Of a stretch of DNA of 5,978 nt, positions 4,402-5,978 are shown piece after piece. Position 1 is the stretch's first letter. Each line of letters starts with the position of its first letter. A program made the translations under genes and the position numbers. This DNA is from Halovivax sp. (GTDB taxonomy: Archaea; Halobacteriota; Halobacteria; Halobacteriales; Natrialbaceae), in assembly GCA_007135505.1 (NCBI GenBank), contig SLIS01000061.1:1-5978 (forward strand). The letters are read 5' to 3'. Under the pieces are notes generated by a model. It saw nothing but the letters and a program-made list of their open reading frames with translations. It did no database searches and was not told the origin of the DNA.

Positions 4402-5978
4402 CTACTCCGTCCCGTCCACGTCTGACTCCGATAGTTCCATCACCGCGCCCTCGGCCGCGTCGGTCCGCGATTCGGCACCGACCTGAACGGTCTCGTCGTC
4501 GACGACGATCGCGTTGGCGGTGCCGTACGAGCCGGTATCGACCGAGACGTCGTGGCCGCGCGCTTCGAGTTCGTCGATCACGTCGTCGGAATACCCCGAT
4601 TCGATCTGCAACCGGTTCTCCGCCTCGTAGGGGTACTGCGTTTCGGGGAAGGCCGAACTGACGAATCGCGGCCTGTCGATGGCTTCCTGGGCGGTGAATC
4701 CGAAGTCGACGACGTTGACGAACTGCTGGGTCTGTCCCTGTGGCTGCGTGTCGACGCCGGTCGTACCGCCGCAGACGTACACCTCGCCGTTCCGCGTCGC
4801 CAGGTAGGGATTCGACGTGTGGCGCACTTTGTACCCCGGCGTGAGCCGGTTTGGATCGTCGTCCTCTAGCGCGACCATCCGCATGCGGTTGTTGATGTGG
4901 ATCCCGGTGTCGCCGATGACGAGAAACTGCGCGCCGAGGCTGGTGGTGACTGCCGCCGCGTTACCGTCACCGTCGAGGACGTGGAAGGTGCTGGTGTGTG
5001 GCGGGCCGTCCGATCGGGATCGCCGTTCGATCCTGCCGGCTGAATCGACCAGTCCCGACTCGATCGGCCACGCCATCGCCTCGTCAGTGTCGATGCGCTC
5101 GCGCTGGCTGTCGGCGTAGCCGTCGTCGAGGAGTTCCGCGACGGGTACCTCGACCCGGTCGGGATCGCCGACGTGGAAGTGCCGGTCCGCAAACGCGAGC
5201 TTGATCGCCTCGACCTGGACGTGGACTGCGTCGGGATGATCCGGTCCCAGCGCCGAGAGATCGAACCCTTTCAGCGTATTCAGCGCGAGGAGCTGCGTAA
5301 TTCCCTGGCTGTTCGGTGGATTCTGGTAGACCCGGACGCCGTCGGTGTACTCGATCGAGAGGGGCTCGACCAGCTCGGCCGCGAACTCCTCGAAGTCGGG
5401 TACCGTGAGGTAACCCCCGTGCTCGTCGGAGTAGTCCACGATGGCGTCGGCGATCGGCCCGCGATAGAAGTAGTCCCTGGCGCCCTGGAACGCCTCGCTT
5501 CGGTCCCCGGTGGCCTCCAACTCCGCGGTGTAGGCCTCGGCGAGAGCCTCGAACGTATCCGCCATGTCGTACTGGTAGACCGTGTCGCCGGCCTCGAGCA
5601 ACTCCCCGTCCGGGGCGTAAATCGCGGCCGCGTCCGGCCGGTCGTCTATCTGGTCGGCCTCCCTGTCGAGCCAGCGGGCCATCCCGCTGCTGACCTCGTA
5701 GCCCTCGCGTGCGATCCGAATCGCCGGATCGAGCACGCTATCCAGGTCCATCGTCCCGAAGGCCTCGAGCCAGCGCATCCAGCCGTCCCAGGCGCCGGGG
5801 ACGATGGCCTGGTGGATCCCGGGCTCGCCGGCCCGGTCTTCGAAGTCCTCGACAGACGCGTCCGACCCGACCGGACCGACGCCGTCCAGGCTGGAGATCT
5901 CGCCCGTCTCCGCCTCGTAGTACAGCGCCCAGGTGCCGCCGCCCAGCGCCGAGGAGAACCACGGTTCGACGACGCTCA
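4402..5978 (-). CDS. Gamma-glutamyltransferase family enzyme (N-terminus beyond window)
   Basis: The frame is open through the right window edge (codons from 5976), giving 524 visible residues. The first visible residues, SVVEPWFSSALGGGTWAL, are the family's N-terminal GVVEPxxSGxGGG region, so roughly 40-60 residues are missing. Ntn hydrolases of this family self-cleave before a catalytic Thr. Here that is T328 of the visible part (codon 4993-4995) in PPHTSTFHVLDGDGNAAAVTT, aligned to TTHYSVVDxDGNA of E. coli GGT. Other family blocks are NPPNSQGITQLLALNTLKGFDL (two parts), EAIKLAFADRHFHVGDPD, GDTGIHINNRM, the glycines in CGGTTG, and DFGFTAQEAIDRPRF. The glutamate-binding Arg of classical GGTs (LDxRExAP) is absent: the site reads LDGVGPVG (residues 30-37). 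A GGT-like acylase or hydrolase with another substrate is therefore as likely as glutathione turnover. An internal ATG at 5776-5778 is not the true start. Confidence 0.85.
   Translation of the reverse strand, partial: SVVEPWFSSALGGGTWALYYEAETGEISSLDGVGPVGSDASVEDFEDRAGEPGIHQAIVPGAWDGWMRWLEAFGTMDLDSVLDPAIRIAREGYEVSSGMARWLDREADQIDDRPDAAAIYAPDGELLEAGDTVYQYDMADTFEALAEAYTAELEATGDRSEAFQGARDYFYRGPIADAIVDYSDEHGGYLTVPDFEEFAAELVEPLSIEYTDGVRVYQNPPNSQGITQLLALNTLKGFDLSALGPDHPDAVHVQVEAIKLAFADRHFHVGDPDRVEVPVAELLDDGYADSQRERIDTDEAMAWPIESGLVDSAGRIERRSRSDGPPHTSTFHVLDGDGNAAAVTTSLGAQFLVIGDTGIHINNRMRMVALEDDDPNRLTPGYKVRHTSNPYLATRNGEVYVCGGTTGVDTQPQGQTQQFVNVVDFGFTAQEAIDRPRFVSSAFPETQYPYEAENRLQIESGYSDDVIDELEARGHDVSVDTGSYGTANAIVVDDETVQVGAESRTDAAEGAVMELSESDVDGTE

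Noticed and set aside
3821..4486. Plus-strand frame covering the wHTH gene
   Set aside because: It starts inside the 12-base repeats and becomes Arg/Pro-rich; the 3915-4349 frame has a clear wHTH and a leaderless promoter.
5738..5962. 74-residue minus-strand frame at the right edge
   Set aside because: It is an off-frame reading of the GGT-family gene, whose true frame is open to the window edge with conserved family blocks.

Overview
The window comes from a haloarchaeon (class Halobacteria). The proteins are Asp/Glu-rich and GC-rich in codon use. Several start codons sit about 25-30 bases after a TATA-like element with no Shine-Dalgarno sequence, as in leaderless haloarchaeal transcripts. 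The TnpB protein, the BofA-like membrane protein and the wHTH regulators all resemble haloarchaeal families. I cannot name a genus.

Layout. Positions 190-399 (minus) encode a small BofA-family membrane protein. It is divergent from 576-1241 (plus), a winged-helix protein that looks like the antitoxin half of an AbiE-like nucleotidyltransferase toxin-antitoxin pair. The partner toxin reading frame starts at 1270, but only its N-terminus survives. It ends at a stop codon at 1468-1470, and its homology is cut off at 1490 by a 23-base palindromic repeat. That repeat recurs exactly, in the same orientation, at 2842-2864. The two copies bracket a TnpB-only (IS1341-type) element whose nuclease gene (1615-2871) keeps all RuvC and zinc-finger residues. 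No tnpA is present. The 3' end of tnpB very probably also encodes its guide RNA (sotRNA, also called omega RNA or reRNA), which would read out into the neighbouring gene.

To the right of the element, a minus-strand gene (2854-3474) encodes an uncharacterised Rossmann-like protein. It resembles the nucleoside-deoxyribosyltransferase/TIR-like superfold, and its last three codons and stop are supplied by the transposon palindrome. A 440-base divergent intergenic region follows (3475-3914). It carries two blocks of degenerate 11-12 base periodic repeats, a GC-rich hairpin, and the promoter of a wHTH regulator (3915-4349, plus). Convergent with that gene is a gamma-glutamyltransferase-family enzyme (4402 to the window end, minus). 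It lacks its N-terminus because it runs off the window, and it lacks the glutamate-binding Arg of classical GGTs.

How the parts fit. The region from 576 to 3474 reads as an accessory island: an orphaned antitoxin, a decayed toxin, a mobile RNA-guided nuclease, and a possibly truncated nucleotide-binding protein, joined at transposon ends. The GGT gene looks like ordinary metabolism. The least explained signal is the periodic repeat array between 3576 and 3860.
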